A stretch of 64,000 bases of DNA from Methanothermobacter thermautotrophicus. Lineage in GTDB: Archaea > Methanobacteriota > Methanobacteria > Methanobacteriales > Methanothermobacteraceae. Positions 49,913 to 58,690 of the stretch are shown in pieces. The stretch lies in assembly GCF_014889545.1 (NCBI RefSeq), contig NZ_QKOF01000006.1, forward strand, positions 1-64,000, given 5' to 3'. The number at the start of each line of letters is the position of its first letter. The first letter of the stretch is position 1. The notes below the pieces were generated by a model, which was not told the DNA's origin, searched no databases, and was given only the letters and a program-made list of their open reading frames with translations. A program made the position numbers and the translations under genes.

Positions 49913-50419
49913 ATGGATCTTAAGGAAAGGATTGAGTCTGCAGCATCGGTAAGGGAAGCCTCAGATATTGTTTTTGATGAAATAAAGAGGAGGACTGGGA
50001 GCAGTTACTGCTACGTTGCCTATGTTGACCCCGAGAACAGGGACAGTGTCGGCATAAAATTCTCCCACCTCACAGAATACTGCAGACACTACGAGGAGAT
50101 GGGGGAGGCACGCTTTAAACTTCCAGCCAGCGGCAGGTACGGGGGCCTCCTCGGCTACTCCCTTGACACCGGGGAATCATTCTTCACAAACGACCCTGCC
50201 AGGCACCCGGCAGCCCATGGCATACCTGATGGGCACAGGAGGGTTTCAAAGTTCCTTTCAGTGGCTGTTAAGGATTCAGAGGGAATACTCGGCCAGATAG
50301 TCGCAGCCGATCCACCAGAAAACTACGATGAAAACCACCTCAGAATAGCAGAGGAAATTGCAGAACACTATGCAGGGGTCCTCAGGAGGTTCTGGAGGGG
50401 CGAAATCCCCCTTGAGTGA
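49913..50419 (+). CDS. GAF-domain protein
   Basis: A 168-residue single GAF domain: ASDIVFDEIKRRTGSSYCYVAYVD at the N-terminus, GRYGGLLGYSLDTGESFFTNDP in the middle, FLSVAVKDSEGILGQIVAAD and a final helix. Such domains bind small molecules or sense redox; no output domain is attached. The ATG comes 2 bases after the upstream stop, with GGAGGAATAG as ribosome site. Two Cys are present (SYCYVA, EYCRHY). Confidence 0.82.
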   Translation: MDLKERIESAASVREASDIVFDEIKRRTGSSYCYVAYVDPENRDSVGIKFSHLTEYCRHYEEMGEARFKLPASGRYGGLLGYSLDTGESFFTNDPARHPAAHGIPDGHRRVSKFLSVAVKDSEGILGQIVAADPPENYDENHLRIAEEIAEHYAGVLRRFWRGEIPLE

Positions 50420-50433
50420 TATCAGGGAACGAT

Positions 50434-50859
50434 TCATTCGTCGTAGACCCTGACCTTTAGCATCTGGTCTCCCCTTTCTATGGATTCCACAACATCCATA
50501 CCCCTTACAACCCTCCCGAAGACGGTGTGGACACCATCAAGGTGGGGCTGGGGTGATAATGTTATGAAGAACTGGCTGCCGCCGGTGTCTCTCCCTGCAT
50601 GTGCCATTGAGAGGGCCCCCTTAACGTGCCTGTTTGGATTTATCTCGCACTTTATGGTGTAACCGGGGCCACCTGTCCCATCGCCCACCGGACACCCACC
50701 CTGGATCACGAAGTCGGGTATGACCCTGTGGAAGGTTAGTCCATCATAGAATCCACTGTTTGAAAGCTTTTCAAAGTTTGCAACCGTGTTTGGGGCATCC
50801 TCCTCAAAGAGGATCAGCTCTATCTCACCCTTAACGGTTTCAATAACAGCCCTTTTCAT
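50434..50859 (-). CDS. Cyclophilin-type peptidyl-prolyl cis-trans isomerase
   Basis: A 141-residue cyclophilin that speeds proline isomerisation during folding. Active-site blocks are [15 protein letters not shown] (Arg of FHRVI), [17 protein letters not shown] and [18 protein letters not shown]. The start follows AAGGTGG. No signal peptide is visible, so it is cytoplasmic. Convergent with the GAF gene and divergent from argD. Confidence 0.95.
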   Translation of the reverse strand: MKRAVIETVKGEIELILFEEDAPNTVANFEKLSNSGFYDGLTFHRVIPDFVIQGGCPVGDGTGGPGYTIKCEINPNRHVKGALSMAHAGRDTGGSQFFITLSPQPHLDGVHTVFGRVVRGMDVVESIERGDQMLKVRVYDE

Positions 50860-50941
50860 TTAACCACCTTAACATAAATATTTATTATCAGTTTAGGTTC
50901 AACATTAATACAGTTCCCCATTATAAATTTTTGGTGATATC

Positions 50942-52114
50942 ATGGATTCAGAGGAAATAATTGAACTTGAAGGTAAATTCATCATGCAGACATATACAAG
51001 GCAGCCCATTGTACTGTCCCATGGAAAGGGGGCAACTGTATGGGACATTGAGGGCAACTCCTACATAGACTGCTTTGCAGGGGTCGCTGTTAACAGTATC
51101 GGCCACGCCCACCCGAAGGTCGCCCTCGCCATCTGCCACCAGGCCCAGAGGCTCATCCATTCATCCAACATTTACTATACCCGGGAGCAGGTTGAACTCG
51201 CAAAGCTTCTAACGGCCATATCCCCACATGACAGGGTTTTCTTTGCAAACAGTGGTGCAGAGGCCAACGAGGGGGCCATAAAACTTGCAAGGAAGTTCAC
51301 GGGCAAATCTGAGATAATAGCAGCTGAGAACTCCTTCCATGGAAGGACGCTTGCAACCGTAACTGCGACTGGTCAGAAGAAGTACAGCGAACCCTTCAAA
51401 CCACTGCCTGAAGGCTTTAAACATGTCCCCTACGGCGACATTGGGGCAATGGCGGATGCTATAGGTGATGAAACAGCAGCCATAATCCTGGAACCTGTGC
51501 AGGGTGAGGGGGGAGTCATAGTCCCACCCAAGGGCTACCTGAAGGATGTTCAGGAACTTGCAAGGCAGAATGATGTGCTCCTGATCCTCGATGAGGTCCA
51601 GACAGGCTTTGGACGGACCGGGGCAATGTTTGCATCCCAGTTATTTGGCATAGAGCCAGATATAACAACCGTGGCAAAGGCCATGGGGGGCGGCTATCCA
51701 ATAGGAGCTGTACTTGCAAATGAGAGGGTTGCAAGGGCATTTGAACCCGGTGACCATGGATCCACCTTCGGGGGAAACCCCCTGGGATGCGCTGCAGCCA
51801 TAGCCACCATCGAAGTTTTGATGGACGAGAAGCTACCTGAGAGGGCAGCTAAGATGGGTTCATACTTCCTTGGAAGGCTCAGGCAGGTCCTCCATGGATG
51901 TGATGCCGTCAGGGAGATACGCGGTGTCGGCCTCATGATTGGAATTGAGATCGATGGTGACTGTTCAGGGCTGGTTGACGCTGCAAGGGAGATGGGGGTC
52001 CTGATAAACTGCACAGCCGGCAACGTCATAAGGATCGTGCCGCCCCTGGTAATAAAGAAGGAGGAGATTGATGCGGCTGTGGATGTACTGGGTCATGTGA
52101 TCTCAGATCTCTGA
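50942..52114 (+). CDS. argD: Acetylornithine aminotransferase
   Basis: A 390-residue class III PLP aminotransferase for arginine synthesis; many also act in lysine synthesis. Blocks are [51 protein letters not shown], and the PLP Lys in [25 protein letters not shown] precedes the ATG. Its last 12 bases overlap the convergent Nudix gene. lysA and dapF follow, so a double role as DAP aminotransferase is conceivable. Confidence 0.92.
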   Translation: MDSEEIIELEGKFIMQTYTRQPIVLSHGKGATVWDIEGNSYIDCFAGVAVNSIGHAHPKVALAICHQAQRLIHSSNIYYTREQVELAKLLTAISPHDRVFFANSGAEANEGAIKLARKFTGKSEIIAAENSFHGRTLATVTATGQKKYSEPFKPLPEGFKHVPYGDIGAMADAIGDETAAIILEPVQGEGGVIVPPKGYLKDVQELARQNDVLLILDEVQTGFGRTGAMFASQLFGIEPDITTVAKAMGGGYPIGAVLANERVARAFEPGDHGSTFGGNPLGCAAAIATIEVLMDEKLPERAAKMGSYFLGRLRQVLHGCDAVREIRGVGLMIGIEIDGDCSGLVDAAREMGVLINCTAGNVIRIVPPLVIKKEEIDAAVDVLGHVISDL

Positions 52115-52522
52115 TAGCTCCAGCTTCTCGCACCTGAAGAGGTCTGGCCTATCACCTTTGAATTCACTCAGCCAGGGAGAAAATTCAAGGTCTCCTGACC
52201 TGAACCAGCAGAAGTCCTCATGCTCCATGCTCAGCTCAAGGGCACCCCCCTTGACCTCCACAGAGAATATTATATTCACTGATACCTTCTGGGGGAACAT
52301 CTGCTCATATGCCCCTAGAAGATGCAGGGGCCTGACCATGAGACCCGTCTCCTCATGGACCTCCCTTGAAAGGGCCTCATCAAGTGTTTCCCCTGCCCTC
52401 ACCTTACCCCCCGGGAGCTCCCAGAGGGATGGGTTTGTGCCGGATTCTCTGGACCTCCTGAGCATTAAAACACCATTCTCGCCCCTTATAAGGGCCCTTA
52501 CAACTGGAATAAACGGCTTCAT
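52103..52522 (-). CDS. Nudix hydrolase (MutT-like)
   Basis: A 139-residue Nudix protein with the box [24 protein letters not shown] (G-x5-E-x7-REVxEETG). It cleaves a nucleoside diphosphate derivative, possibly oxidised nucleotides as MutT does. [17 protein letters not shown] and LWELPGGKV are typical. It overlaps argD by 12 bases tail to tail. Confidence 0.85.
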   Translation of the reverse strand: MKPFIPVVRALIRGENGVLMLRRSRESGTNPSLWELPGGKVRAGETLDEALSREVHEETGLMVRPLHLLGAYEQMFPQKVSVNIIFSVEVKGGALELSMEHEDFCWFRSGDLEFSPWLSEFKGDRPDLFRCEKLELSEI

Positions 52523-52643
52523 ATTTTCACACCCTAAGGACTTATATTGTCATTTGGATAAAGATTTGATTAAACTTTAGTAGTTAGGGAGTTACTAGAA
52601 CCCCCTCGTCTACATATCATTAAATTTAGGAGGATCACCACTA

Positions 52644-53930
52644 ATGTTTCCTGATATTGAGGTTAACGATAAGGGACATCTTGTGATTGGCGGTGCAGAT
52701 GCAGTTGAACTTGCAGATGAATACGGCACCCCACTGTATGTAATAGATGAGATGAGGATAAGGGAGAACTACCGGAGGCTCCACAGGGCATTCTCAGGTG
52801 AATATTCACGTTTCCAGATATTCTACGCCTGCAAGGCCAACACCAACCTTGCAGTCATGAGGATACTGGAGGAGGAGGGGAGCGGAATTGATGCGGTATC
52901 CACTGGAGAGATCTACACTGCCCTCCTGGCTGGTTTTGACCCTGAAAGGATACTCTACACAGGTAACAACGTCAGGGACGATGAACTGCAGTTCGCCGTA
53001 GATTCAGGTGTCAGGATAAACGTGGATTCAAGGTCACAGCTCCTCCGGCTTTCAGAGATCGCCCCTGAGGGTCTCAGGATATCCTTCAGGGTGAACCCCC
53101 TCGTGGGGGCAGGGCACCACGAGCACTGCATCACCGGCGGAGAGATGAGCAAGTTCGGTATAATGGATAGGGAGGCCCCGGAGGTCTACAGGATGGCCAT
53201 GGACCTTGGATTTGAGCCTGTGGGGATACATGCTCATATAGGCTCAGGTATACTGGACCCTGAGCCCTTCATGCTGGCCGTTGAAACCCTCATGGACATA
53301 GCCGGAAGGGTTCATGAGGACACAGGGGTTGAATTCGAGTTCATAGACTTTGGGGGTGGGCTCGGGATACCCTACACACCTGAGGAGGAACCCCTGGATA
53401 TCGATGAATTCGCATCAAAGATAACAGGACTCTTCAAGGATAAACTCTCAGAGTACGGTCTTGGAAGACCCATGATGTGCCTGGAACCCGGCAGGTACAT
53501 AGTTGGGGATGCATCCTACCTCCTCACAAGGGTCAACACCATAAAGGAGAGCTACAGGAAATTTGCAGGTGTTGACGCGGGCTTCAACACCCTCCTGAGG
53601 CCCGCCATGTATGGATCCTACCACCACATACTTGTGGCTGAAAGACCTCTGGATGAGCCATCTGAGAAGATGGATGTGGCTGGAAACGTGTGTGAATCAG
53701 GGGACCTATTTGCAAGGGACAGGCCGCTTCCTGAAATTAATGAGGGCGATGTCCTGGCCATCATGAACTCAGGGGCCTACTCCTTCTCAATGTCCTCCCA
53801 GTACAACTCCAGGCCAAGACCAGCCGAGGTCCTTGTGAGGGAGGGTCAGGTTGATGTTGTCAGGGAGAGGGAGACCTTCTCTGACCTCTTAAGGGGACAG
53901 AATGTACCTGCAAGACTTCTAAAGAGGTAG
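52644..53930 (+). CDS. lysA: Diaminopimelate decarboxylase
   Basis: A 428-residue fold-III PLP enzyme making lysine from meso-DAP. The PLP Lys is K64 in [13 protein letters not shown]. Phosphate binding is at [10 protein letters not shown] and LEPGRYIVG. The active-site Cys is in [23 protein letters not shown] precedes the ATG. dapF starts 5 bases later, so the last two lysine steps are co-transcribed. Pseudomurein also uses lysine. Confidence 0.95.
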   Translation: MFPDIEVNDKGHLVIGGADAVELADEYGTPLYVIDEMRIRENYRRLHRAFSGEYSRFQIFYACKANTNLAVMRILEEEGSGIDAVSTGEIYTALLAGFDPERILYTGNNVRDDELQFAVDSGVRINVDSRSQLLRLSEIAPEGLRISFRVNPLVGAGHHEHCITGGEMSKFGIMDREAPEVYRMAMDLGFEPVGIHAHIGSGILDPEPFMLAVETLMDIAGRVHEDTGVEFEFIDFGGGLGIPYTPEEEPLDIDEFASKITGLFKDKLSEYGLGRPMMCLEPGRYIVGDASYLLTRVNTIKESYRKFAGVDAGFNTLLRPAMYGSYHHILVAERPLDEPSEKMDVAGNVCESGDLFARDRPLPEINEGDVLAIMNSGAYSFSMSSQYNSRPRPAEVLVREGQVDVVRERETFSDLLRGQNVPARLLKR

Positions 53931-53935
53931 ATCTG

Positions 53936-54805
53936 ATGACGAAGATGATACTCTTTTCCAAGATGCATGGACTTGGAAATGACTACGTGGTTATAGATGA
54001 GAGCACCCAGGAGTGCATATCCGAGGAGGAGAAGCCAGAGTTTGTAAGGGAGGTATGCACCAGGGGATTCTCTGTGGGCGCTGATGGTGTTATATTTGTC
54101 CAGCCTCCATCCGGTGAAGGTGATATCCGCTTCAGGATATTCAATGCCGATGGAAGCGAGGCAGAGATGTGCGGAAATGGTATAAGGTGCTTCTCAAAGT
54201 TTGTATATGACAATGCCATAGTGAGGAAGAGGAGACTGGAGGTGGAAACCCTCGCAGGTATCAAGACCGTGGAACTGGAGGTCGAGGATGGTGCAGTGGT
54301 CTCCTCAAGGGTTGATATGGGTACAGCCACCTTCAAAACAGACCAGATACCCATGGATGTTGAGGAGTATGAGTTCATAGACAGGTTCCTCCCTGTTGAG
54401 GGCGAGGACATCAAGCTCACAGCACTAAGCGTCGGGAACCCCCACGCCATAATATTCGTTGACGATGCACGGGGGGTGGACCTTCACAGGCTTGGACCGG
54501 CAATAGAGAACCATCCCCTCTTTCCTGAGAGGATAAATGTCCACTTTGTTGAGGTCGTGAGCCCCTCTGAGATAATCATGGTGACATGGGAGAGGGGCGC
54601 CGGACCCACCATGGCCTGCGGTACCGGGGCCACAGCCAGTGTAATTGCAGGTGTTAAACTCGAAAAACTGGATGACAGTGTCCTGGTGCACCTTCCAGGA
54701 GGGGAACTTAAAATAGATGTCTACCAGGACGGCGCAGAACTTGGGGCCTACATGGAGGGGGATGCCGTCATGGTATTTGATGGTATACTGCTCCGTGATC
54801 CATAG
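53936..54805 (+). CDS. dapF: Diaminopimelate epimerase
   Basis: A 289-residue epimerase that converts LL-DAP to meso-DAP. The catalytic pair is C79 in EMCGNGIRC and C228 in [22 protein letters not shown] opens the fold. The ATG at 53936 has GAGGT 7 bases upstream; 53945 is a second in-frame ATG. It follows lysA by 5 bases and is followed by a strong hairpin. Confidence 0.95.
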   Translation: MTKMILFSKMHGLGNDYVVIDESTQECISEEEKPEFVREVCTRGFSVGADGVIFVQPPSGEGDIRFRIFNADGSEAEMCGNGIRCFSKFVYDNAIVRKRRLEVETLAGIKTVELEVEDGAVVSSRVDMGTATFKTDQIPMDVEEYEFIDRFLPVEGEDIKLTALSVGNPHAIIFVDDARGVDLHRLGPAIENHPLFPERINVHFVEVVSPSEIIMVTWERGAGPTMACGTGATASVIAGVKLEKLDDSVLVHLPGGELKIDVYQDGAELGAYMEGDAVMVFDGILLRDP

Positions 54806-54831
54806 GATGGTTTAAAAGGCCCTGTAATTCA

Positions 54832-54855
54832 TTTTTCAAATCCTTGAAAAATGGT
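54832..54855 (+). terminator. Hairpin downstream of dapF
   Basis: TTTTTCAA (54832-54839) and TTGAAAAA (54844-54851) form a perfect 8-bp stem with loop ATCC. It marks the end of the lysA-dapF unit and the left border of the AT-rich island. Confidence 0.5.
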
Positions 54856-54930
54856 AGGGGCCTGGTTTTATCAGGGATCCACTTGGGGATCTCCCATATT
54901 GTTTGATTTTTGGGTCGGGGTAACATGTGT

Positions 54931-54952
54931 CTCTCACTGTTCCATGTGAGAG
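54931..54952. other. Second inverted repeat in the dapF-island gap
   Basis: CTCTCAC (54931-54937) and GTGAGAG (54946-54952) are perfect 7-base arms around an 8-base loop. It could be a terminator for the island transcripts arriving on the minus strand, or a small structured RNA. The rest of 54806-55047 shows no convincing gene. Confidence 0.4.
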
Positions 54953-55047
54953 CATCCGTGATGTCTGGTTCCTTTCCTAAAGTTGGGTTATAATATTGTG
55001 CATCTTAATAACACTTCAATTTTTCAGAGGTTTTTGTCTCAAGCTTT

Positions 55048-55438
55048 TTAAGAGGTGCATGCAGAGCAGACAATTAGATGTGTTTGAGGAATACTTAAAA
55101 GGAGCATGAGCATGTTTGCTATGAACAAGCCGATGTCTCCTGGTTTCAGAACTCTCTTCTTAATGTCACGTATGAAGATGAATATAAGGCCAAGGAAACA
55201 CCCAAGACAAAGAGTTGAAAAAACTTCGATCTTGAAGGAATAATCTGCACCTTTACCCTTGATGTTCTGCATTTCCTCGTTGTTTTCAGTGCTGGTTTGA
55301 GCTGCGCTGTCCACGGCCGGAATGTTATATGGTTATTGGTTGATTACAGTAGTGTAACCTGTAAATCTCTTGGAAATTGTGGGGTGTTAATTGTCTATCT
55401 TTTTCCCCCGCTGGATCTGCAAGTTCAACACTTTCATT
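55048..55438 (-). pseudogene. Orphan cassette 3: C39-end remnant, KGK leader and membrane-spanning core
   Basis: Reading from 55438, one frame gives NESVELADPAGEK then NFQEIY and stops at 55325, matching the end of the C39 protease domain (TIKLADPSLG, EFAEIYSG). The frame then shifts, and 55314-55048 encodes 88 residues from a weak GTG. They start VDSAAQTSTENNEEMQNIKGKG: the leader, with E-8, M-7, I-4 and G-2 kept but L-12 lost. The core has two hydrophobic segments and ends CSACTS. No start or ribosome site precedes it. It is either decayed or a silent donor cassette. Confidence 0.6.
55250..55278 (-). repeat. Leader-coding repeat, copy 3
   Basis: Minus-strand bases encode EEMQNIKGKG. This stretch is nearly identical to 56091-56119 and 56987-57016. 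Confidence 0.8.
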
Positions 55439-55476
55439 TAGTTAAGTTTAATCTCCTGCTGATAACTTTATGTTGG

Positions 55477-55821
55477 CTATTTCACCTTCTCTTTTTTATC
55501 AAATGCAAGTAAAATTAACGCTGCTATAGTCACTATAGTCATGGTATTTCTTAGTAACGGTGGCTGCCGGGTTAGTATTACTATATAAAATAATAAAGCC
55601 AGAGCTATTGTGTAAAACAAAAGTTTTAATCTTCTTCCGGGGGTATCATAGATACTTTGAAGTCTGGCATATCCATAAAGAGTTAGTACAATTAACATGA
55701 ACATTAACAATCTTAACTCTGAGTATTGGAAAAAATTAAATTCTATGTATAAAAAAATCCCAAAAAAGACTGCAGACAGGAGTAACATTATTCTTTTTTC
55801 TTGTTTTTCATTTATATCCAT
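55477..55821 (-). CDS. Small four-helix membrane protein, putative immunity protein B
   Basis: A 114-residue protein with four hydrophobic segments (about 11-28, 36-51, 66-83 and 90-105) and charged termini (MDINEKQEKR; DKKEKVK). GGAGGAGTATTT precedes the ATG. It follows the leader/core cassette at 55859-56251 by 37 bases and is directly followed by the next C39-like remnant. It shows no similarity to the membrane protein at 56253-56666. A different membrane protein behind each different core is what immunity proteins look like; this is inference. Confidence 0.65.
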   Translation of the reverse strand: MDINEKQEKRIMLLLSAVFFGIFLYIEFNFFQYSELRLLMFMLIVLTLYGYARLQSIYDTPGRRLKLLFYTIALALLFYIVILTRQPPLLRNTMTIVTIAALILLAFDKKEKVK

Positions 55822-55858
55822 AAATACTCCTCCTATTTCATAAAAATAAAATTAGATA

Positions 55859-56251
55859 TCAGGTATATGTCCACCAACCCTCTTTAAGATGCGCTGTTCC
55901 CACGGTGCCTAGATAAGCTGTCCCTAAGAAACCAAACAGCTTACCCACGGGATGATTTGTGTAACCTAGTGCTACACAGACCCAGGCACCTCCATAGTAG
56001 ACTCTCCACCAGTTAAAGCTTCGGTTGTACCATGTATTCCTGTTCCATCTCCCTTCTCTCTTTAACCTTTGATTTAGCCTGTACTTCCAGTTTTTACCTT
56101 TAATGTTCTGCATTTCTTCAGTGGTTAAAGTTTTTACTGTTTTCTGCTTGTACATTGGTTGTCACTGAGTCAATGGTTTAATTCTTTGTATCTATGGTTG
56201 TCTTATTGTTGAATATGGGGGCGTAGCCGCTGTAGATTTCTTGGAATTCAT
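55859..56251 (-). pseudogene. Orphan cassette 2: C39-end remnant, KGK leader and Trp/Arg-rich core
   Basis: Two bases after the stop of the upstream membrane gene, the frame EFQEIYSGYAPIFNNKTTIDT repeats the end of the C39 domain (EFAEIYSGYALVIND). It meets a stop, continues as VQAENSK and is shifted by one extra A. The leader KTLTTEEMQNIKGK follows, then a 77-residue core rich in Trp, Arg, Tyr and Gly (NWKYRLNQRLKREGRWNRN... ending GWWTYT). A 98-codon frame from an ATG at 56155 covers leader and core and could be translated alone, but has no ribosome site or signal peptide. Confidence 0.65.
56091..56119 (-). repeat. Leader-coding repeat, copy 2
   Basis: Minus-strand bases encode EEMQNIKGK. 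Compared with copy 1 (56987-57016) only a few bases differ. Confidence 0.8.
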
Positions 56252-56252
56252 T

Positions 56253-56666
56253 TTATGCTTCTTTTGGTTTGGTTCTGGAGGATATGATCTTGTTTATCAT
56301 GGCGTTTATCATGGCTCCTATGGTCATAAGTATGAGGGTGGTGAAAAAGGATCCTACTAGAAGTAGTAGTATCCAAGGGCTATTGTGGATCATTGATTCT
56401 GGTATTCTTATTGATCCTATTTCTGGTATGAGTCTGATTAATCCTATGAGTAAAGATACTGTGGCTGCTATAATCACTGTTATAATCATGTTAACTGCTT
56501 CTTCTTCCTTCTTACTGAAATGTGCAATAAAGAACCCTGCCAGGATAACAAGGGACAATCCTAGAGGGAATGCCACGTCCAATATCAGGGGGATGAGAAG
56601 TACTGCCGAACCAATTAACAAGACATATACCCGTTGCATTTTCACATGCCCTCGAATGATATCCAT
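56253..56666 (-). CDS. Small membrane protein, putative immunity protein A
   Basis: A 137-residue protein with four hydrophobic segments (about 11-29, 32-48, 58-82 and 96-118) and a basic tail (ISSRTKPKEA). The ATG at 56666 has AAGGTG 8 bases upstream. It comes 80 bases after the C39-leader-core gene, as an immunity gene would. It is unrelated in sequence to the membrane protein of the next cassette. C39-like homology restarts 2 bases after its stop codon. Confidence 0.65.
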   Translation of the reverse strand: MDIIRGHVKMQRVYVLLIGSAVLLIPLILDVAFPLGLSLVILAGFFIAHFSKKEEEAVNMIITVIIAATVSLLIGLIRLIPEIGSIRIPESMIHNSPWILLLLVGSFFTTLILMTIGAMINAMINKIISSRTKPKEA

Positions 56667-56746
56667 ATTCTTCACACCTTATTTCTTCTTGCCTTCACAA
56701 AAAATAAGAAGGTGATAACTAATAATATTCTTCATACTTAATCTCT

Positions 56747-57697
56747 TCATGCCGCATACCTATATCCCACGCGCCGATACCAATCCATATAGCGATCACT
56801 ATAAGTCTTACAGCGAGCATAATAATAGTCAAAGCCATCAGCATCCAGCGTAAAAATACAGCGCACCATTTGGGCTGTATAAGAGGCCAGATGGAATCCA
56901 TAATAGGCACGGACACGCACAGGGTACCAACCACACCAATGATAAGAACACCGCCACTTCCATGGATGCCAATGTTTATGCCTCCATTTTTTACCTTTAA
57001 TGTTCTTCATTTCCTCATCAGTCAGAGTTCTATTGTCTGCCTTCACATCAGAGGCGGTATCTGTCAGGTTATTTATGGAGTCTGATGAGTTTGTATTCTT
57101 GTTGCTTTGATCTGTAGTTTCGTTGACCTGTGGATCATTAGGATCATTTATAACCAGTGCATATCCGCTATAAATCTCAGCAAACTCTTCTATATTCATT
57201 TCGATGTTCCCGAGGCTTGGATCTGCGAGTTTGATCGTGTCATTGGTGATTCCGTTTATTACGGTGTAGTGTCCCGTGCCGTCATTGATGGTATAGGCGA
57301 TCATGTTTTCTCTGAGTTCAGATATGTTTAGTTTCATGCCGGTTGCGTTCACTCCCTTGGCCCTGCTGGCTTCCAGGAGGCCCTGCATGGTGGTCCCGTC
57401 TTCGGTTGTTCCGGCAAGGCTTGCGAGTTCATCCTCTGTGGTGTTCACTCCGAGTCTCTGGAGGAGGGTGGCGAGTGCTGCGGGTCCGCAGGTGTAGTTC
57501 CTTGTCTGGAGGACCACACCCTCAAAATCCACTGTGACATTATCAGGGACCTCCGAGTTATCCTGGACATCAAAGCATGTGGAGTTGTCTGCGCAGACCT
57601 CAGCATCCACTCCAGGGTCGTCTGCAGCGGCTGAAGAGTTAACAGACACCGCGAGGAGGAGCACGACCAGCAACAGGACATAAAAACCTCTCACCAT
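56747..57697 (-). CDS. Exported C39-type protease fused to its own leader and a cationic Trp-rich core
   Basis: A 316-residue protein. A signal peptide (VRGFYVLLLVVLLLAVSVNSSAA) leads to a C39 papain-like domain with Q64, C70 (NYTCGPAALATLLQ), H143 (TGHYTVING) and D159 (KLADPSLG). An Asn/Ser/Thr-rich linker (about 185-222) leads to LTDEEMKNIKGK at 225-236. This fits double-glycine leaders: L-12, E-8, M-7, I-4 and G-2, but Lys at -1. The remaining 80 residues (KWRHKHWHPWKWRC...) are rich in Trp, Tyr, His, Arg and Cys. I infer export followed by self-cleavage releasing an antimicrobial or toxin peptide. ATG 57697 follows GGAGGTGTCC. TATA lies near 57738-57754. Confidence 0.75.
   Translation of the reverse strand: MVRGFYVLLLVVLLLAVSVNSSAAADDPGVDAEVCADNSTCFDVQDNSEVPDNVTVDFEGVVLQTRNYTCGPAALATLLQRLGVNTTEDELASLAGTTEDGTTMQGLLEASRAKGVNATGMKLNISELRENMIAYTINDGTGHYTVINGITNDTIKLADPSLGNIEMNIEEFAEIYSGYALVINDPNDPQVNETTDQSNKNTNSSDSINNLTDTASDVKADNRTLTDEEMKNIKGKKWRHKHWHPWKWRCSYHWCGWYPVRVRAYYGFHLASYTAQMVRCIFTLDADGFDYYYARCKTYSDRYMDWYRRVGYRYAA
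56987..57016 (-). repeat. Leader-coding repeat, copy 1
   Basis: Minus-strand bases encode EEMKNIKGKK inside the C39 gene. Copies 2 and 3 lie about 0.9 and 1.74 kb downstream on the same strand. Confidence 0.8.
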
Positions 57698-57894
57698 GGA
57701 CACCTCCATTAACTGATAATAATTCTATACAAAAAACTCATATATATATATTACGGATCAGCTACAGCATATTACTTGAAGCGACAGTAAAATTTCATAG
57801 TAGGCATATAAATGGGGGACTCGCCATAAATCGATGGGAGATTAAAAAAACTGGAAAAACATGACACACCAGCTCATGGTGGTTATAAAATTCT

Positions 57895-58479
57895 TTAAAT
57901 CCTGGCTGTTATCAGGACTATCTCCTCAAAGAAGTACCTCTCACTTGCAGTAACGGACGCATCAAAACCCATACCTGCCAGTTTCTGGAGGGTCTTCTCT
58001 GTATCAGAGAGGGAAGACTGCACCAGCTGGACCCTCCCTCTGGGTTTCAGGTGTGCTGGAACTTCGTCAAGGAACCTGTCTATAACCATCCTGCCGTCGG
58101 GGCCCCCGTTCCAGGCAAGGTCCAGGACATCCCCTGTGGCATCCTCCTCTGTGGCTGGAAGGTAGGGTGTGTTAAAGAGGATGACGTCAAATTTTTCACC
58201 CTCAACCGGCTCAAAGAGGTCTCCATGGAGGATTCTGATTTTAACTCCATTGATAATGGCATTCTCCTGTGCGCACTTAACTGCGGCGGGATTCACATCG
58301 GTTGCAGTCACATCCCCCTTCTCTGATGCTTTTATGGCAACAAGTCCTGTCCCGGTACCTATCTCAAGGACACTATCCCCTTCCATGACATCCAGGTTAT
58401 CTGCAAGGAGGAAGGTGTCCTCTGCCGGCTCATAGACGTTTCTGCATGTTCTTATTTTAATCTCACCGTATCTTATCAT
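57895..58479 (-). CDS. HemK2/N6AMT1-like glutamine methyltransferase
   Basis: A 194-residue SAM methyltransferase. It begins MIRYGEIKIRTCRNVYEPAEDTFLLA, typical of the archaeal/eukaryal release-factor Gln methyltransferase. Motif I is VLEIGTGTGLVAI and motif IV reads NTPYLP instead of NPPY. The likely substrate is aRF1 in its GGQ motif; Thr in place of Pro is unusual. The ATG at 58479 has GGTGAAG upstream and starts one base after the HTH gene stop. Confidence 0.82.
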   Translation of the reverse strand: MIRYGEIKIRTCRNVYEPAEDTFLLADNLDVMEGDSVLEIGTGTGLVAIKASEKGDVTATDVNPAAVKCAQENAIINGVKIRILHGDLFEPVEGEKFDVILFNTPYLPATEEDATGDVLDLAWNGGPDGRMVIDRFLDEVPAHLKPRGRVQLVQSSLSDTEKTLQKLAGMGFDASVTASERYFFEEIVLITARI

Positions 58480-58480
58480 T

Positions 58481-58690
58481 TCATTCTTCACCGTCCTCAT
58501 CAAGGATGAAGACATCCTCGATATACTCCCTTCCAAGGGCCCTTGTGATTCTGTGGGCAAGGATCAGGGAGGGGCTGTAGCGTCCCCTCTCAAGGGCTAT
58601 TATGGTCTGCCTTGTCACCCCAACCCTCTCTGCGAGTTCCTCCTGGGTTAATCCGAGTTCCTTCCTGTGTTCCCTTATGAGTGTCCTCAA
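58481..58690 (-). CDS. Small XRE-family HTH regulator
   Basis: A 69-residue helix-turn-helix protein, [25 protein letters not shown], of the short type found with small membrane proteins. The start is TTG at 58690, overlapping the stop of the upstream gene, with GAGAGG 5 bases upstream. A longer frame from 58846 is out of keeping with the family. It probably represses its own unit. Confidence 0.88.
   Translation of the reverse strand: MRTLIREHRKELGLTQEELAERVGVTRQTIIALERGRYSPSLILAHRITRALGREYIEDVFILDEDGEE

Noticed and set aside
55048-56251. Treating the two short cassettes as ordinary independent bacteriocin genes
   Set aside because: They lack ribosome sites and signal peptides and carry stops or frame changes in the C39-like part, so they are better described as orphan or decayed cassettes.
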